A DNA stretch of 64,000 nucleotides from contig DAIEFN010000003.1 in NCBI GenBank assembly GCA_027325485.1, forward strand, positions 1 through 64,000, read 5' to 3'. The notes under the pieces were generated by a model. That model worked only from the letters and a program-made list of their open reading frames with translations, ran no database searches and was not told where the DNA came from. Shown here in pieces: positions 53,501 to 61,882 of this stretch (positions are counted from its first letter, which is position 1; each line of letters opens with the position of its first letter). A program made the position numbers and the translations under genes. The DNA comes from Candidatus Saccharimonadota bacterium. Lineage in GTDB: Bacteria; Patescibacteriota; Saccharimonadia; Saccharimonadales; UBA4665.

Positions 53501-54504
53501 GGTCTTAATGTTGTCCTGTTGTCGCTGATTAATGAAGCAGTCTGAGCATTATGATATTTATGGAGTTTTCTGCGTACAAGCAACCATATAATAACGCCGA
53601 TTAAGACTAAGGCCGAAACAACTGCAACTATGAACCAGCCCTCAATGACATATATGGTAACCGATGCGCTCAATAAGCGCCCTGAGTTGCCATAACCAAA
53701 GTACCCAGAAACCTTATATTCGCCAAACCAATTAAGATGGCTGACTGGAACACTAAAATAGCGTGAGCTATCTGGCAAAACACTACCCGGAGATGCAGAA
53801 TTATTAATTGCCTGGGTCAGAATCGTCTTACTTCCGGACTGGACGACTATTTTACCAAAAGGTTGCTCTTGAACGTTGCCGCTATTAGTAAATTTAACGA
53901 CTGCTTTTAAGCCGTTTCTACTAAAGAATAGGCGGCTGAATCCCCCTTTATTCCCCTCTACTTTAAAACTAGCGATATTGAGCTGCTCATTTAGACCAGG
54001 TCCGGGCACGCTAACTAGTATTAGCGATGCAATATTCGCAGTTAAGGTTAGGCTTTGAGAACTAGTACTACTTACTGGCGCAAAGCGGACGGCTGCATAG
54101 TACCCGCCTCCGGAAGTATCTTGCGGGATGGTGATTAAGACATTTACAGTTGCTGTCTGATAAGGTAGCAAAGAAACATTCTTAATGGGCGCAACGAAAC
54201 TCGATAAACCATGCGGGTAGTTGCTGGGGGTGTTGAGAATTAATTGGGGTGAGCCATTATCCCCTTTAGCCGTAAAGTCATTAATGAAGACTTGGAGCTG
54301 GATTGGGTTCTTGGTTGGATTTGTAATGTAAATCGGTACGGTTTTGCTCTGCCCAGGCGCAATGCTGAGCTCAGTTCTAACCGGTGAAATTTTTAAGCCG
54401 TTAGCTTGAGCTGGTGAGCTAGAGGTTGCTGCCAACGTCGATGGCGCAATCAGAGCCATAGCTAAACTAAGGACTGCTGAAATCTTTATTGCCCGTCGAA
54501 GCAT
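53497..54504 (-). CDS. DUF916-like membrane-anchored surface protein, copy 2
   Basis: 335 residues. A signal peptide is followed by an immunoglobulin-like domain (KISPVRTELSIAPGQSKTVP and IYITNPTKNPIQLQVFIND) and a GGYYAAVRFAP strand, as in DUF916. A second beta domain (GSKTILTQAIN, VPVSHLNWFGEYKVSGYF) resembles DUF3324. A membrane helix near residues 292-314 and the basic tail RRKLHKYH end it. This is the CscA-like layout of Firmicutes WxL loci. It is paralogous to the gene at 55911. Confidence 0.7.
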   Translation of the reverse strand: MLRRAIKISAVLSLAMALIAPSTLAATSSSPAQANGLKISPVRTELSIAPGQSKTVPIYITNPTKNPIQLQVFINDFTAKGDNGSPQLILNTPSNYPHGLSSFVAPIKNVSLLPYQTATVNVLITIPQDTSGGGYYAAVRFAPVSSTSSQSLTLTANIASLILVSVPGPGLNEQLNIASFKVEGNKGGFSRLFFSRNGLKAVVKFTNSGNVQEQPFGKIVVQSGSKTILTQAINNSASPGSVLPDSSRYFSVPVSHLNWFGEYKVSGYFGYGNSGRLLSASVTIYVIEGWFIVAVVSALVLIGVIIWLLVRRKLHKYHNAQTASLISDNRTTLRP

Positions 54505-54561
54505 CTGGCGCTTACCCCTCTTAGTTTTTGTCTACCTGTTAGAAAAATAATAGCACGGGCT

Positions 54562-55626
54562 TTAGAAATTGCCCATGCCAATATAGGTTAAAGTTGTTGC
54601 GTAATAGCCGGGTGGCTGGCTACTGTTGATGTCGATAATGTAGCTAATGGTATACTCACGCAGATCAGAGGCCTGACTCGACGCAGCTACTAAATCACCG
54701 CTGGTATATTTAAAGGTGTTCGGTTGAGCGTAAGGTAGGAGTGGCGAGCCAGTACCGGGCCCTTGCGCATTACCGCCAATTGCCGGTTGGCTATTTGCTA
54801 CCAGGTTCAAACCAAACTGATCAATACCAGGTCTTGCGACACTAGCTGAAGATAATGGCGGAATGACATTGTTGCCAGAAGTCATGGAGCTACCATTAAC
54901 TTGAATCGAGTAGCCATTAAGGGCATTAGTTGCGACTAACATTTGGCTGGCTGAACTACTGGTAGCTAGGGGTGTTAAATTTCCAAAAGTAACATAGTTG
55001 CCACTGGCATTATTACAGTCCATGCCAGCAATACTGACCCCGATACAGAAGTAGAGGTAGGGCGGGACATAGGTGCTTACGGCTACAGAAGAGTTAATAT
55101 CTAAAGCAATTCCACCGTAATCAGTCGGTGAGCCGCTCGCATCCGTAGTCGGAAAGGTCTGGATGCGAGCATAAAAAGTCCCTTCCGGCGTCGGATTCGT
55201 AATATTGGCAAAATTAAAACTCAACGTTCCGGCCGCAACTATAGAAGGAGTCCTCGTAAGGATTAGGGTGTTAGCATTAGTTAAATTAGAAATAGTGAAA
55301 TCGCCTGGCGCTGACTGGCTGGCGATAGTACTAGCGGCAACATTTTGACCAACTGGAACAACACAACTGTCAGTTAGGAGGGGTGAGTTAGAGCAAAATT
55401 GCACCTCAATCGAGCCTAAAAGCTCACTACTGGTTGTCGAAAAGTTTAGATCATAACTAGTTACTAAGCCAGATGAGTCATTGGCAATATAAATACTTCG
55501 TGCACCCAGTTCCGTCGAGCCGTAAGCTACCGATACGCCAAGTAGCAGTATGGCAGCCAGGGGCATAATCTCAGCTGCCCATAAAGATAAACGGTGTAAG
55601 GCCGGAGTGGTTGTTAGGCGATGCAT
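54562..55626 (-). CDS. Secreted surface protein C (WxL-like C-terminal domain)
   Basis: 354 residues. A signal peptide cut near VAYGSTE is predicted. The N-terminal domain has LGARSIYI, EVQFCSNSP and ITNPTPEGTFYARIQTF, shared with protein B. The C-terminal domain has NGYSIQVNGS, DQFGLNLVAN and ends YTISYIIDINSSQPPGYYAT then TLTYIGMGNF, with a terminal Phe. This end resembles the last strands of WxL domains (GtYsatLtW...). There is no membrane anchor, so the protein would be released or bound by another surface protein. Confidence 0.65.
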   Translation of the reverse strand: MHRLTTTPALHRLSLWAAEIMPLAAILLLGVSVAYGSTELGARSIYIANDSSGLVTSYDLNFSTTSSELLGSIEVQFCSNSPLLTDSCVVPVGQNVAASTIASQSAPGDFTISNLTNANTLILTRTPSIVAAGTLSFNFANITNPTPEGTFYARIQTFPTTDASGSPTDYGGIALDINSSVAVSTYVPPYLYFCIGVSIAGMDCNNASGNYVTFGNLTPLATSSSASQMLVATNALNGYSIQVNGSSMTSGNNVIPPLSSASVARPGIDQFGLNLVANSQPAIGGNAQGPGTGSPLLPYAQPNTFKYTSGDLVAASSQASDLREYTISYIIDINSSQPPGYYATTLTYIGMGNF

Positions 55627-55647
55627 ACCATGCGCACCTTCAGCGGG

Positions 55648-55761
55648 TTAAAGCCAACGGCCTAGGATTGTTAATCGACTATTGGCGGTATCTGTCGTCA
55701 AGATTAATGTGCGCTGTAAGCAAATATTCCAGTTTGGATAAGATTTGTCTAGCTTCTTCAT
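55648..55761 (-). CDS. Possible 37-residue upstream ORF
   Basis: Starts MKKLDKSYPNWN in the leader of surface protein C, ending just before its ATG. No Shine-Dalgarno, no signal peptide, no resemblance. It may be fortuitous. Confidence 0.15.
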   Translation of the reverse strand: MKKLDKSYPNWNICLQRTLILTTDTANSRLTILGRWL

Positions 55762-55779
55762 TTTGTTAAATTATTTGTT

Positions 55780-55830
55780 TTTGCCTTTAGCATATCTTAT
55801 ACGTTTATGCTTAAAATAGCAAGCTACGCA
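55780..55830 (-). promoter_or_regulatory. Candidate promoter for surface protein C
   Basis: TTGCTA, 17 bp, TAAGAT on the minus strand, giving a leader of about 160 nt. Confidence 0.4.
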
Positions 55831-55910
55831 CACCTATCTTAAACTTGATGCTGGGCGTAATTTAACTTAAACGATTTTATACTAAAGCGCTAAACAAAAG
55901 CAGATAAGCC

Positions 55911-56855
55911 TTATTTTTGCGAACGGTGGTAATACCTGAGATAGAAAATGGAAATTAAGACTAGAAGTGCAACTAAACTTAAAAAGGTCCACAGCATCCA
56001 GAGCGGAATGACGTAAAAAGTGGCGGATGCGGCCAATAGTTGACCTCGCGACCCATAGCCAAAGTTGCCATAAACGGTGTATTTCCCAAACGAACCAATA
56101 CCGTTCAGTTTTGCAGTGTAGAATCTTTCGCTACTAGGTAGAATATAGCGGTTTTCCCTATTCACTGCGGTGTTGCTAAGATCTTTCTTGCCAGCACGCA
56201 GTACGAAGTTACCAAAGGGCTGAAGTTGCACATTGCCCGTATTTTTAAAGTACACAATGCCGTAGATATCTTTATTACTAGTAAACAAGCGGTGGATATG
56301 CCCCTTACTGTCGCCTGCTCCTAAGCTTGCGATGTTTAGGACTTGATGCAAGTTACCCGGTACAGTTACGAATATTAAGCTTGCAACGCTACCGGAAAGA
56401 TTAACATTACTGCCCGAAGCTAGAGATTTAGGAGCAAACCGGACAGCAGCAAAGTAGCCACCAGAGGCAGTATTACGAGGGATCGTAATATTAACTTGAA
56501 CGCTCTCTTCTTGGCCGGGGGTTAACGTAAAACTGTTACTCGGTATCGTTATAAACTGCTTTAAGCTGTAGTTAGAGCTAGCGCCGTTTAGCAACAATTC
56601 TGGGGTGCCATCATTTGATGGAGCTTCAATAAAATCGTTAACAATGGCGCTGACCTGCTCAACATCATGCGAAATATTCTGAATGTATAGGGTGATAGTT
56701 GTTGTGGAACCTTCGTTAACTACCAGTGAATTAATTAAAGGTGCGACGTTATAACCGTTAGCTCCAGGGTTAGAAGGTGCGGTAGTGGCTAAAGCACGAA
56801 CTGAGGACACTAAGATCAAGGCAGCACTAGCAATAAATAGGATATTTCTTTTCAA
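55911..56855 (-). CDS. DUF916-like membrane-anchored surface protein, copy 1
   Basis: 314 residues, a paralogue of the gene at 53497. Signal peptide at residues 1-23. The first domain has YNVAPLINSLVVNEGSTTTI, NISHDVEQVSAIVNDFIEAP and GGYFAAVRFAP. The second has GKKDLSNTAVNREN and LNGIGSFGKYTVYGNFGYG. A C-terminal helix (VIPLWMLWTFLSLVALLVLI) and a basic tail follow. It lies between secreted proteins B and C. By analogy with CscA it could anchor these proteins; this is inference. Confidence 0.7.
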   Translation of the reverse strand: MKRNILFIASAALILVSSVRALATTAPSNPGANGYNVAPLINSLVVNEGSTTTITLYIQNISHDVEQVSAIVNDFIEAPSNDGTPELLLNGASSNYSLKQFITIPSNSFTLTPGQEESVQVNITIPRNTASGGYFAAVRFAPKSLASGSNVNLSGSVASLIFVTVPGNLHQVLNIASLGAGDSKGHIHRLFTSNKDIYGIVYFKNTGNVQLQPFGNFVLRAGKKDLSNTAVNRENRYILPSSERFYTAKLNGIGSFGKYTVYGNFGYGSRGQLLAASATFYVIPLWMLWTFLSLVALLVLISIFYLRYYHRSQK

Positions 56856-56914
56856 GCTCTTTGTTCCCCTTAGTCCTTACGTTTGAGAAAATTATACTAT
56901 CTGGCAGTCTATTT

Positions 56915-56946
56915 AACAAAACTAGCAGGCTTATTTAGCCTGCTAG
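56915..56946 (-). terminator. Strong terminator after surface protein B
   Basis: Perfect 10-bp stem CTAGCAGGCT/AGCCTGCTAG (56946-56937, 56931-56922) with a 5-nt loop and TTTTGTT tail on the minus strand. It makes gene B monocistronic. Confidence 0.88.
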
Positions 56947-56978
56947 ATGATATAACCTTAACTTGCTTAAAGGTTGGT

Positions 56979-58229
56979 CTAGAAGTTGGCGGTTGCGACC
57001 AGGTTGAGGTTGGCATTATAGATGCCGCTTGGGGTTGTACTGTTGATGTTAGCAATGAAAGTTAGGTAGCCCGTATTGGTAGCTACTGGTCCGGTTGAGG
57101 ACACCACCGTACTACCGCCAGCGAAGTTGGTGCCACCGGCTGAGTTTGCATCGTTAAAGCCAAACTGACTTGTAGCAAGTAGTGGCGAGGTACCTGGAGT
57201 GTACGCTGTACCTTCAGTCAAGGAAGCGCAAGCGTTAGAGGCAGAGTCGCCCTTATAGGTTGTTGCAGGTGTAACTGAGCCGGCAAAGCTTGCGACGCCA
57301 GCACACATACCAAATTGAGGAGTGTTCAATGCTGCTGCGACGGCAGTTGATCCGAGAGCAGCAATAGTCGGAGCCGGAGAGGCACCTTCGCAGTTTGCAT
57401 AGGTAAGGGTTAGGGCTGAACAGAGGGTTGTACCCGTCATAGTTACTGTGACTCCGTTTTGGGCATTGGTACCAAGTTGGTACTGTACAGCCGAGCTTCC
57501 ATAAGTATTAGCTGTGCTCAAAGCTTCGTTCGTAGCTGTACCTAGGTGAGCAGCAGGAGCTGTGCCACAAGCAGTTGTGTAGACACAGAAATCGAGCGTT
57601 TCAAAAACTTTGGCTTGAACATTAATGGTCTGAGCTGTACTTAAGGCATCACCACCTTGGTCAACTACTGCAGCACCGGCACTTGGGTTAGTGGAGGTGT
57701 AACCAGTAGCGCCTGCAGCGGATGCGAAAGTAAAGATACGTGCGTAAAATGAACCTGGGTAGCTAGCTGGTGTTGGGTTAGTGATACCGGTCATTGTGAT
57801 TGTAATGACCGTAGATCCGGCAGTCACAGAAGGACAGGTAGCGCTACAGGTCAATACGGCTCGTGTGGCAGTACTGCTTGTTGCAGCCCATGTTCCGGTA
57901 AGTGATGTGGTGTCACTAGTGGTAATAGTTAGTCCAGTTAATGATCCTGACCCTGTCGTACAGGTGTCTCCAGGAATTGGGTCGTTGGCACAAAAATCGA
58001 CGACCATACCGGAAACAGTTCCCGTAGTGGCCGCTTTAAAGCTGGCCGTATAGGTTACGCCAGTTGCGCCTGGAGCTGAACTGCTCATCGTAATTGAGCG
58101 CGGTTCGAGTTCCCCAGTTGCACCTGCAGTTCCGCCAAATATAAATACAAAAGGCGCTGCAAATCCTACAGTGAAAACTGTAGCTATAAAGCCTGTACCG
58201 ACACGTCTAATAATATTATTTTTTTTCAT
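56979..58229 (-). CDS. Secreted surface protein B, candidate major surface protein
   Basis: 416 residues, very rich in Thr/Ala/Ser/Gly. A signal peptide ends near AGATGELEP. The N-terminal domain (EPRSITM, VVDFCANDP, GITNPTPASYPGSFYARIFT) matches that of protein C. The C-terminal domain ends LTFIANINSTTPSGIYNANL then NLVATANF, the shared signature. Six to eight Cys are positioned as probable disulfide pairs. Own promoter, A-rich leader and strong terminator suggest high expression, so it may be the main surface or S-layer-like protein. The start region is a 17-bp tandem duplication. Confidence 0.7.
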   Translation of the reverse strand: MKKNNIIRRVGTGFIATVFTVGFAAPFVFIFGGTAGATGELEPRSITMSSSAPGATGVTYTASFKAATTGTVSGMVVDFCANDPIPGDTCTTGSGSLTGLTITTSDTTSLTGTWAATSSTATRAVLTCSATCPSVTAGSTVITITMTGITNPTPASYPGSFYARIFTFASAAGATGYTSTNPSAGAAVVDQGGDALSTAQTINVQAKVFETLDFCVYTTACGTAPAAHLGTATNEALSTANTYGSSAVQYQLGTNAQNGVTVTMTGTTLCSALTLTYANCEGASPAPTIAALGSTAVAAALNTPQFGMCAGVASFAGSVTPATTYKGDSASNACASLTEGTAYTPGTSPLLATSQFGFNDANSAGGTNFAGGSTVVSSTGPVATNTGYLTFIANINSTTPSGIYNANLNLVATANF

Positions 58230-58252
58230 TTTTTATTTTTTTTCATTTTTTA
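58219..58252 (-). repeat. 17-bp tandem duplication at the start of surface protein B
   Basis: Two exact 17-bp copies (58219-58235 and 58236-58252), each with an ATG followed by eight A. The upstream ATG opens a six-codon ORF (MKKNKK) whose TGA overlaps the true start as ATGA. Confidence 0.85.
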
Positions 58253-58264
58253 ATTTATGCTCGC

Positions 58265-58320
58265 ATCATAAGTCCTTATGCTTGTCTTGGCAAGACTAAG
58301 ACAAATAAGGCTGTGGATAA
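58265..58320 (-). promoter_or_regulatory. Promoter of surface protein B with operator-like palindrome and DnaA box
   Basis: -35 TTGCCA (58293-58288), 17-bp spacer, -10 TATGAT (58270-58265). GTCTTGGCAAGAC (58284-58296) is a perfect palindrome around the -35 box. TGTGGATAA (58312-58320), a consensus DnaA box, lies just upstream. Confidence 0.7.
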
Positions 58321-58345
58321 CTGGTTGGCGAGATGGGTACTTTTC

Positions 58346-59116
58346 CTAGAATGTAGGTAGCGCAACCAATACTTGGTTCATATTGTAGACGCCAGCTGGG
58401 GTGACACTGCTAATATTAGCGATATATGAAATTGTGTAGTCTGTTTCGCCTGAACTTGTAGCTGAGCTAGCGATAGTGTCTCCATTATTATATAAGAATT
58501 CACCGCAATGAGAATAATTAGTAGCAGCAACACCATTACTGTAGCTCGAGCTCGGCACCTGAGCTGGATTTGCACCAAAATTGGCTGGAGCGGCCGGCGA
58601 ACAACTAGTTAAGTTACTAACTAAGTTAATACCAAACTGCTCCGTGCCAACGGCCGAGGCAGTTGGGGTGCTTGGTGACGCCAATGTATGGACGCCATTG
58701 CTAGGCGGAGGCGAAATGGTTTCAATAACGTAACCACTAGACAAGTAAGACTCTACTGAAAAAGTTGCCGTTTGGGTAGCTGTAGCGACTGTACTCAATA
58801 CGCCTAGGTTGACGCTCGTGGTATTGACTAATAATTGCAGGGACGGATCACGGTTGACCTCAAAACCCGGATAAGCCTGATAGTCGGTACTACTGGTCAG
58901 GCCGGCGCTGGTTTCGCCAAGTGTCTGAGCGGCGCAGTAGGAAGTTGAACAAGTAGTGTCTAGTGACCCCCCGCTACCAAATATATAATTGCCGACGCCA
59001 TAAGTCGTTGAGCATGATTGTTGATCCAATGAACAAGCGTACGCATTCTTTACACCAAGCCCACTTAATAGCATTAGTAGCGCAAAGACTAATAGCAGCT
59101 TACTGACTTTCCTCAT
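58346..59116 (-). CDS. Secreted surface protein A (WxL-like C-terminal domain)
   Basis: 256 residues from ATG 59114-59116 (MRKVSKLLLVFALLML), preferred over the ATG at 59146 because a TATATA box lies 6 nt upstream of it. A signal peptide ending NAYA then Cys-rich mature N-terminus (CSLDQQSCSTTYG). The C-terminal part has EQFGINLVSN and ends DYTISYIANISSVTPAGVYN then MNQVLVALPTF, the same signature as proteins B and C. It lacks the N-terminal domain of B and C. Confidence 0.65.
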   Translation of the reverse strand: MRKVSKLLLVFALLMLLSGLGVKNAYACSLDQQSCSTTYGVGNYIFGSGGSLDTTCSTSYCAAQTLGETSAGLTSSTDYQAYPGFEVNRDPSLQLLVNTTSVNLGVLSTVATATQTATFSVESYLSSGYVIETISPPPSNGVHTLASPSTPTASAVGTEQFGINLVSNLTSCSPAAPANFGANPAQVPSSSYSNGVAATNYSHCGEFLYNNGDTIASSATSSGETDYTISYIANISSVTPAGVYNMNQVLVALPTF

Positions 59117-59222
59117 ATAAGCTATATATTGCGAAAAATTACACAAAAACGCAAACCGTTAGCGCTTTTTGGGCAATTTTTAGTATAGTCATTATTATAT
59201 AAATTAATTAGATAAGTGTTGT

Positions 59223-60149
59223 ATGCAAGACGAGCAAAAAGGTTTAGAAGCTAAGGAAAGCACCGAATCATCACTTGAGTACCGCCCCAGTGATAATCAA
59301 GACAGTCAACCACCCGTATCCCCTCCGCAAGCCGCAACTCCACCTAAAGGTAAAAAAATAGACGAAGTCCGGCGTCGCCTATCTGCGCACTGGTCAATTT
59401 ATGTACCCGTCTTTCTAATTTTAGTAATCATCCTAATTTTGGGTGCAATTTTGCTTTACCATAATCAAAACGGCAACAAAGTCAGCTTAAAAGAGCAGAA
59501 CCTTTCAGCTTCCCAGCTCAATAGTTTAGCGAGCACTAATGACACGATTGGTAGCTCTAACCAAGTTCTAACTGTCCAAAGCAGCGCCATTTTTAGCTCT
59601 CAGGTGCTTATCCGAGGTCAGCTGCAAGTAGCAGGACAACTGCAACTCTCACAGCTGGCAGTCAGCAAAGATCTATCGATTGCCGGCAATGCCTCAATTC
59701 AAGGTAGTTTAACAATCCAAAACGGCATAAATGTGAGTGGCAACGGCACTTTCTCTGGAGCACTGTCCACGCCCCAGCTAACGACCGCTGCACTGCAATT
59801 AAACGGCAATCTAACTCTCTCACATCATTTATTAATTAGCGGTTCAATTCCTAGCCGTACTACTGGATCGGCTACTGGTAATGGCGGTACAACATCGGTC
59901 AATGGATCAGATACGGCTGGCACACTTACGATTAATACTGGCAGCAGTCCTTTTGCTGGCTGCTACGAAACAGTGACGTTTACAACCCCCTTTAGCGGCA
60001 CACCACACATGTTGTTAACGCCAATTGGCGCAAGCTCTGCTACTCTAACGTATTACGTTAACCGAACCAGTACTGCATTTAGCATTTGTTCAGACAACGC
60101 TCCGCAAGCAGGCCAGACCTATGTCTTTGATTACTTCGTTATTGACTAG
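59223..60149 (+). CDS. Single-pass membrane protein with beta-repeat stalk
   Basis: 308 residues. A polar, Pro-rich cytoplasmic segment of about 60 residues, a membrane helix (IYVPVFLILVIILILGAILL), then extracellular repeats of the form LQVAGQLQLSQLAVSKDLSI with short hydrophobic strands and Gly/Asn turns. This suggests a beta-helix or bactofilin-like stalk. A Gly/Thr/Ser linker leads to a C-terminal beta domain (YETVTFTTPFSGTPHMLLT...QTYVFDYFVID) like phage-tail-tip or adhesin knobs. Possibly a host or cell contact protein. It converges with the next gene. Confidence 0.6.
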   Translation: MQDEQKGLEAKESTESSLEYRPSDNQDSQPPVSPPQAATPPKGKKIDEVRRRLSAHWSIYVPVFLILVIILILGAILLYHNQNGNKVSLKEQNLSASQLNSLASTNDTIGSSNQVLTVQSSAIFSSQVLIRGQLQVAGQLQLSQLAVSKDLSIAGNASIQGSLTIQNGINVSGNGTFSGALSTPQLTTAALQLNGNLTLSHHLLISGSIPSRTTGSATGNGGTTSVNGSDTAGTLTINTGSSPFAGCYETVTFTTPFSGTPHMLLTPIGASSATLTYYVNRTSTAFSICSDNAPQAGQTYVFDYFVID

Positions 60150-60993
60150 AGATTATTGCGTAAGCAGCACCTAGGCTAATTGCAAAGATAACTACTGCAA
60201 TTGCTACCACTCGCACCAAGTTAACAACAATCGCCCGTTTAGCTAACGGATTGCGGCCGATTGAAATGAAGCCGTTCTTAATACCTGAATAAATTATGGT
60301 GATCGTAATTACTAAACCAGCCACAACACACAGCATGCCGAGATAGATACGGCTAGCGCTGACTGTCTTATTGGTCGCAAACTTAGTTAACTTGTTTAGG
60401 AAGGCTGGGACGCCTTTTGATCCTTGCGCCAGTGGGTTGTTGGCAATATTGATATCGACTGGAATAGCGCCAATATTAACCGTTGTCTTTTGACCAGTCG
60501 AGCTAGTTAGGCTACTGCTACTTAGAACATTATGGACGCCATCAAATGCCGAAGCGGCCTGTCCTAGAACGAGTGACTCGTTACTATCCGCCTTCATGCC
60601 AAGACCGCTTAAAGCCGAAACAGTAATATAGTCACCGACATTAATTGGACCGTTCTGGTTGGTGACTAATACTGAGTGTTGGCCAAAATTAGATACATAT
60701 ACTTGCTGCGCAGTTGGGGCCACTTGACTCAGAGTTAGGGCTGCCTCATTCGCAGATATGACGACACCAAGCATTTGATTAATATGAGTCAAATCTAGTG
60801 CTGTCACCTGGCCACTGTTGCTGGCATCAAGGCGCACAATCATGCCGGGCTGAAGATTAGACGAACTAGTGTAGGCTTGAGCCACCAGTTGAGCCACAGC
60901 CCCTACTCCATTAGACATCGTAGAGAAGCTCAGCGCAAAGATGGCGAAGGCTAACCACGCGGCTGACTTAAAACGGATATGCTTAATAACCAT
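60139..60993 (-). CDS. Exported membrane protein with G2/chaperone-like segment
   Basis: 284 residues. A signal or anchor helix is at about residues 10-33. The extracellular part has VLVTNQNGPINVGDYITVSA and GLGMKADSNESLVLGQAAS, reminiscent of the autoproteolytic intramolecular chaperone (peptidase G2-like) of trimeric fibres. Two membrane helices close the C-terminus. Its 3' end overlaps the convergent gene by 11 bp. The two may act together at the surface, by inference. Confidence 0.5.
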   Translation of the reverse strand: MVIKHIRFKSAAWLAFAIFALSFSTMSNGVGAVAQLVAQAYTSSSNLQPGMIVRLDASNSGQVTALDLTHINQMLGVVISANEAALTLSQVAPTAQQVYVSNFGQHSVLVTNQNGPINVGDYITVSALSGLGMKADSNESLVLGQAASAFDGVHNVLSSSSLTSSTGQKTTVNIGAIPVDINIANNPLAQGSKGVPAFLNKLTKFATNKTVSASRIYLGMLCVVAGLVITITIIYSGIKNGFISIGRNPLAKRAIVVNLVRVVAIAVVIFAISLGAAYAIISSQ

Positions 60994-61066
60994 AACGTTA
61001 GTATAGCTAATTGCCCTGTGTCGGCAATAATCTATCGATACGCATAGGTTATGCTAGACTAAAATA

Positions 61067-61882
61067 ATGTATCTGGGCATCGACGTAGGAGGGACTAAAA
61101 CCATAGTAGCCGTACTGGATGATAGCGGCGTTATTGCTCAAAGTCAAAGGTTCCCCACCCCCCAAGATTATCAATTATTCCTCAGTAAATTGGCTGAAGT
61201 TGTTGACACTTTTACTACTAAAGACTTTAGGGCCGTTGGGGTTGGTATTCCCGCAACCAGCATCGATCGTAAAACCGGTATTGCTGTTTCGTTTTCTAAT
61301 CTCGCCTGGCATCGTGAGCCGGTACAGGCAGATATAGAACGCTTAATTGGCAGTCCAGTAGCTGTCGAAAATGATGCAAAATTAGCAGGACTATCTGAAG
61401 CAATGCTAAGAGAACCCACCCGACTACTCTATTTAACAATCAGCACCGGTATTGGCTATAGCTTGGTTGTTGACCGCATAATTGATCAAAACATTGGCGA
61501 TAGTGGTGGCAGATTGCTCCTGTTTGAGCACGCTGGAAAATTAACACCCTGGGAACGTTATGCCTCAGGTAAGGCAATCGTTGAAACTTTTGGTAGTGAA
61601 GCCAAGGATATTCAAGATCCCGAGATTTGGGACAAGATTGCTCGCAACATCACCCAAGGACTAATTGAGCTTATTGCTGTAACAGAACCTCAGGTTGTGG
61701 TGATAGGAGGCAGTGTTGGAGTTTACCTCGATCGCTTTATCGAGCCTCTTAATGAATACCTTAAAGAGCTCGAAACCCCACTTCTTCAAGTGCCACCAGT
61801 TGAAGCCGCCAAACGACCTGAAGACGCCGTCATCTATGGGTGCTATGATTATGCTAAAGAAGTATTTGCGCCAATAAAATGA
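61067..61882 (+). CDS. ROK-family sugar kinase (glucokinase-like)
   Basis: 271 residues. It begins MYLGIDVGGTKTIVAVLDD with the phosphate-1 motif; GVGIPATSID and NDAKLAGLSEA (catalytic Asp region) follow, then ISTGIGYSLVV and a late VVIGGSVG. The zinc motif CxCGxxGCxE of typical ROK kinases is absent, as is its Cys set. It probably phosphorylates glucose or N-acetyl-hexosamines. Ends in TGA overlapping the next ATG. Confidence 0.85.
   Translation: MYLGIDVGGTKTIVAVLDDSGVIAQSQRFPTPQDYQLFLSKLAEVVDTFTTKDFRAVGVGIPATSIDRKTGIAVSFSNLAWHREPVQADIERLIGSPVAVENDAKLAGLSEAMLREPTRLLYLTISTGIGYSLVVDRIIDQNIGDSGGRLLLFEHAGKLTPWERYASGKAIVETFGSEAKDIQDPEIWDKIARNITQGLIELIAVTEPQVVVIGGSVGVYLDRFIEPLNEYLKELETPLLQVPPVEAAKRPEDAVIYGCYDYAKEVFAPIK

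Noticed and set aside
55648-55761. True small protein upstream of surface protein C
   Set aside because: No ribosome-binding site or composition bias; kept only as a low-confidence ORF.
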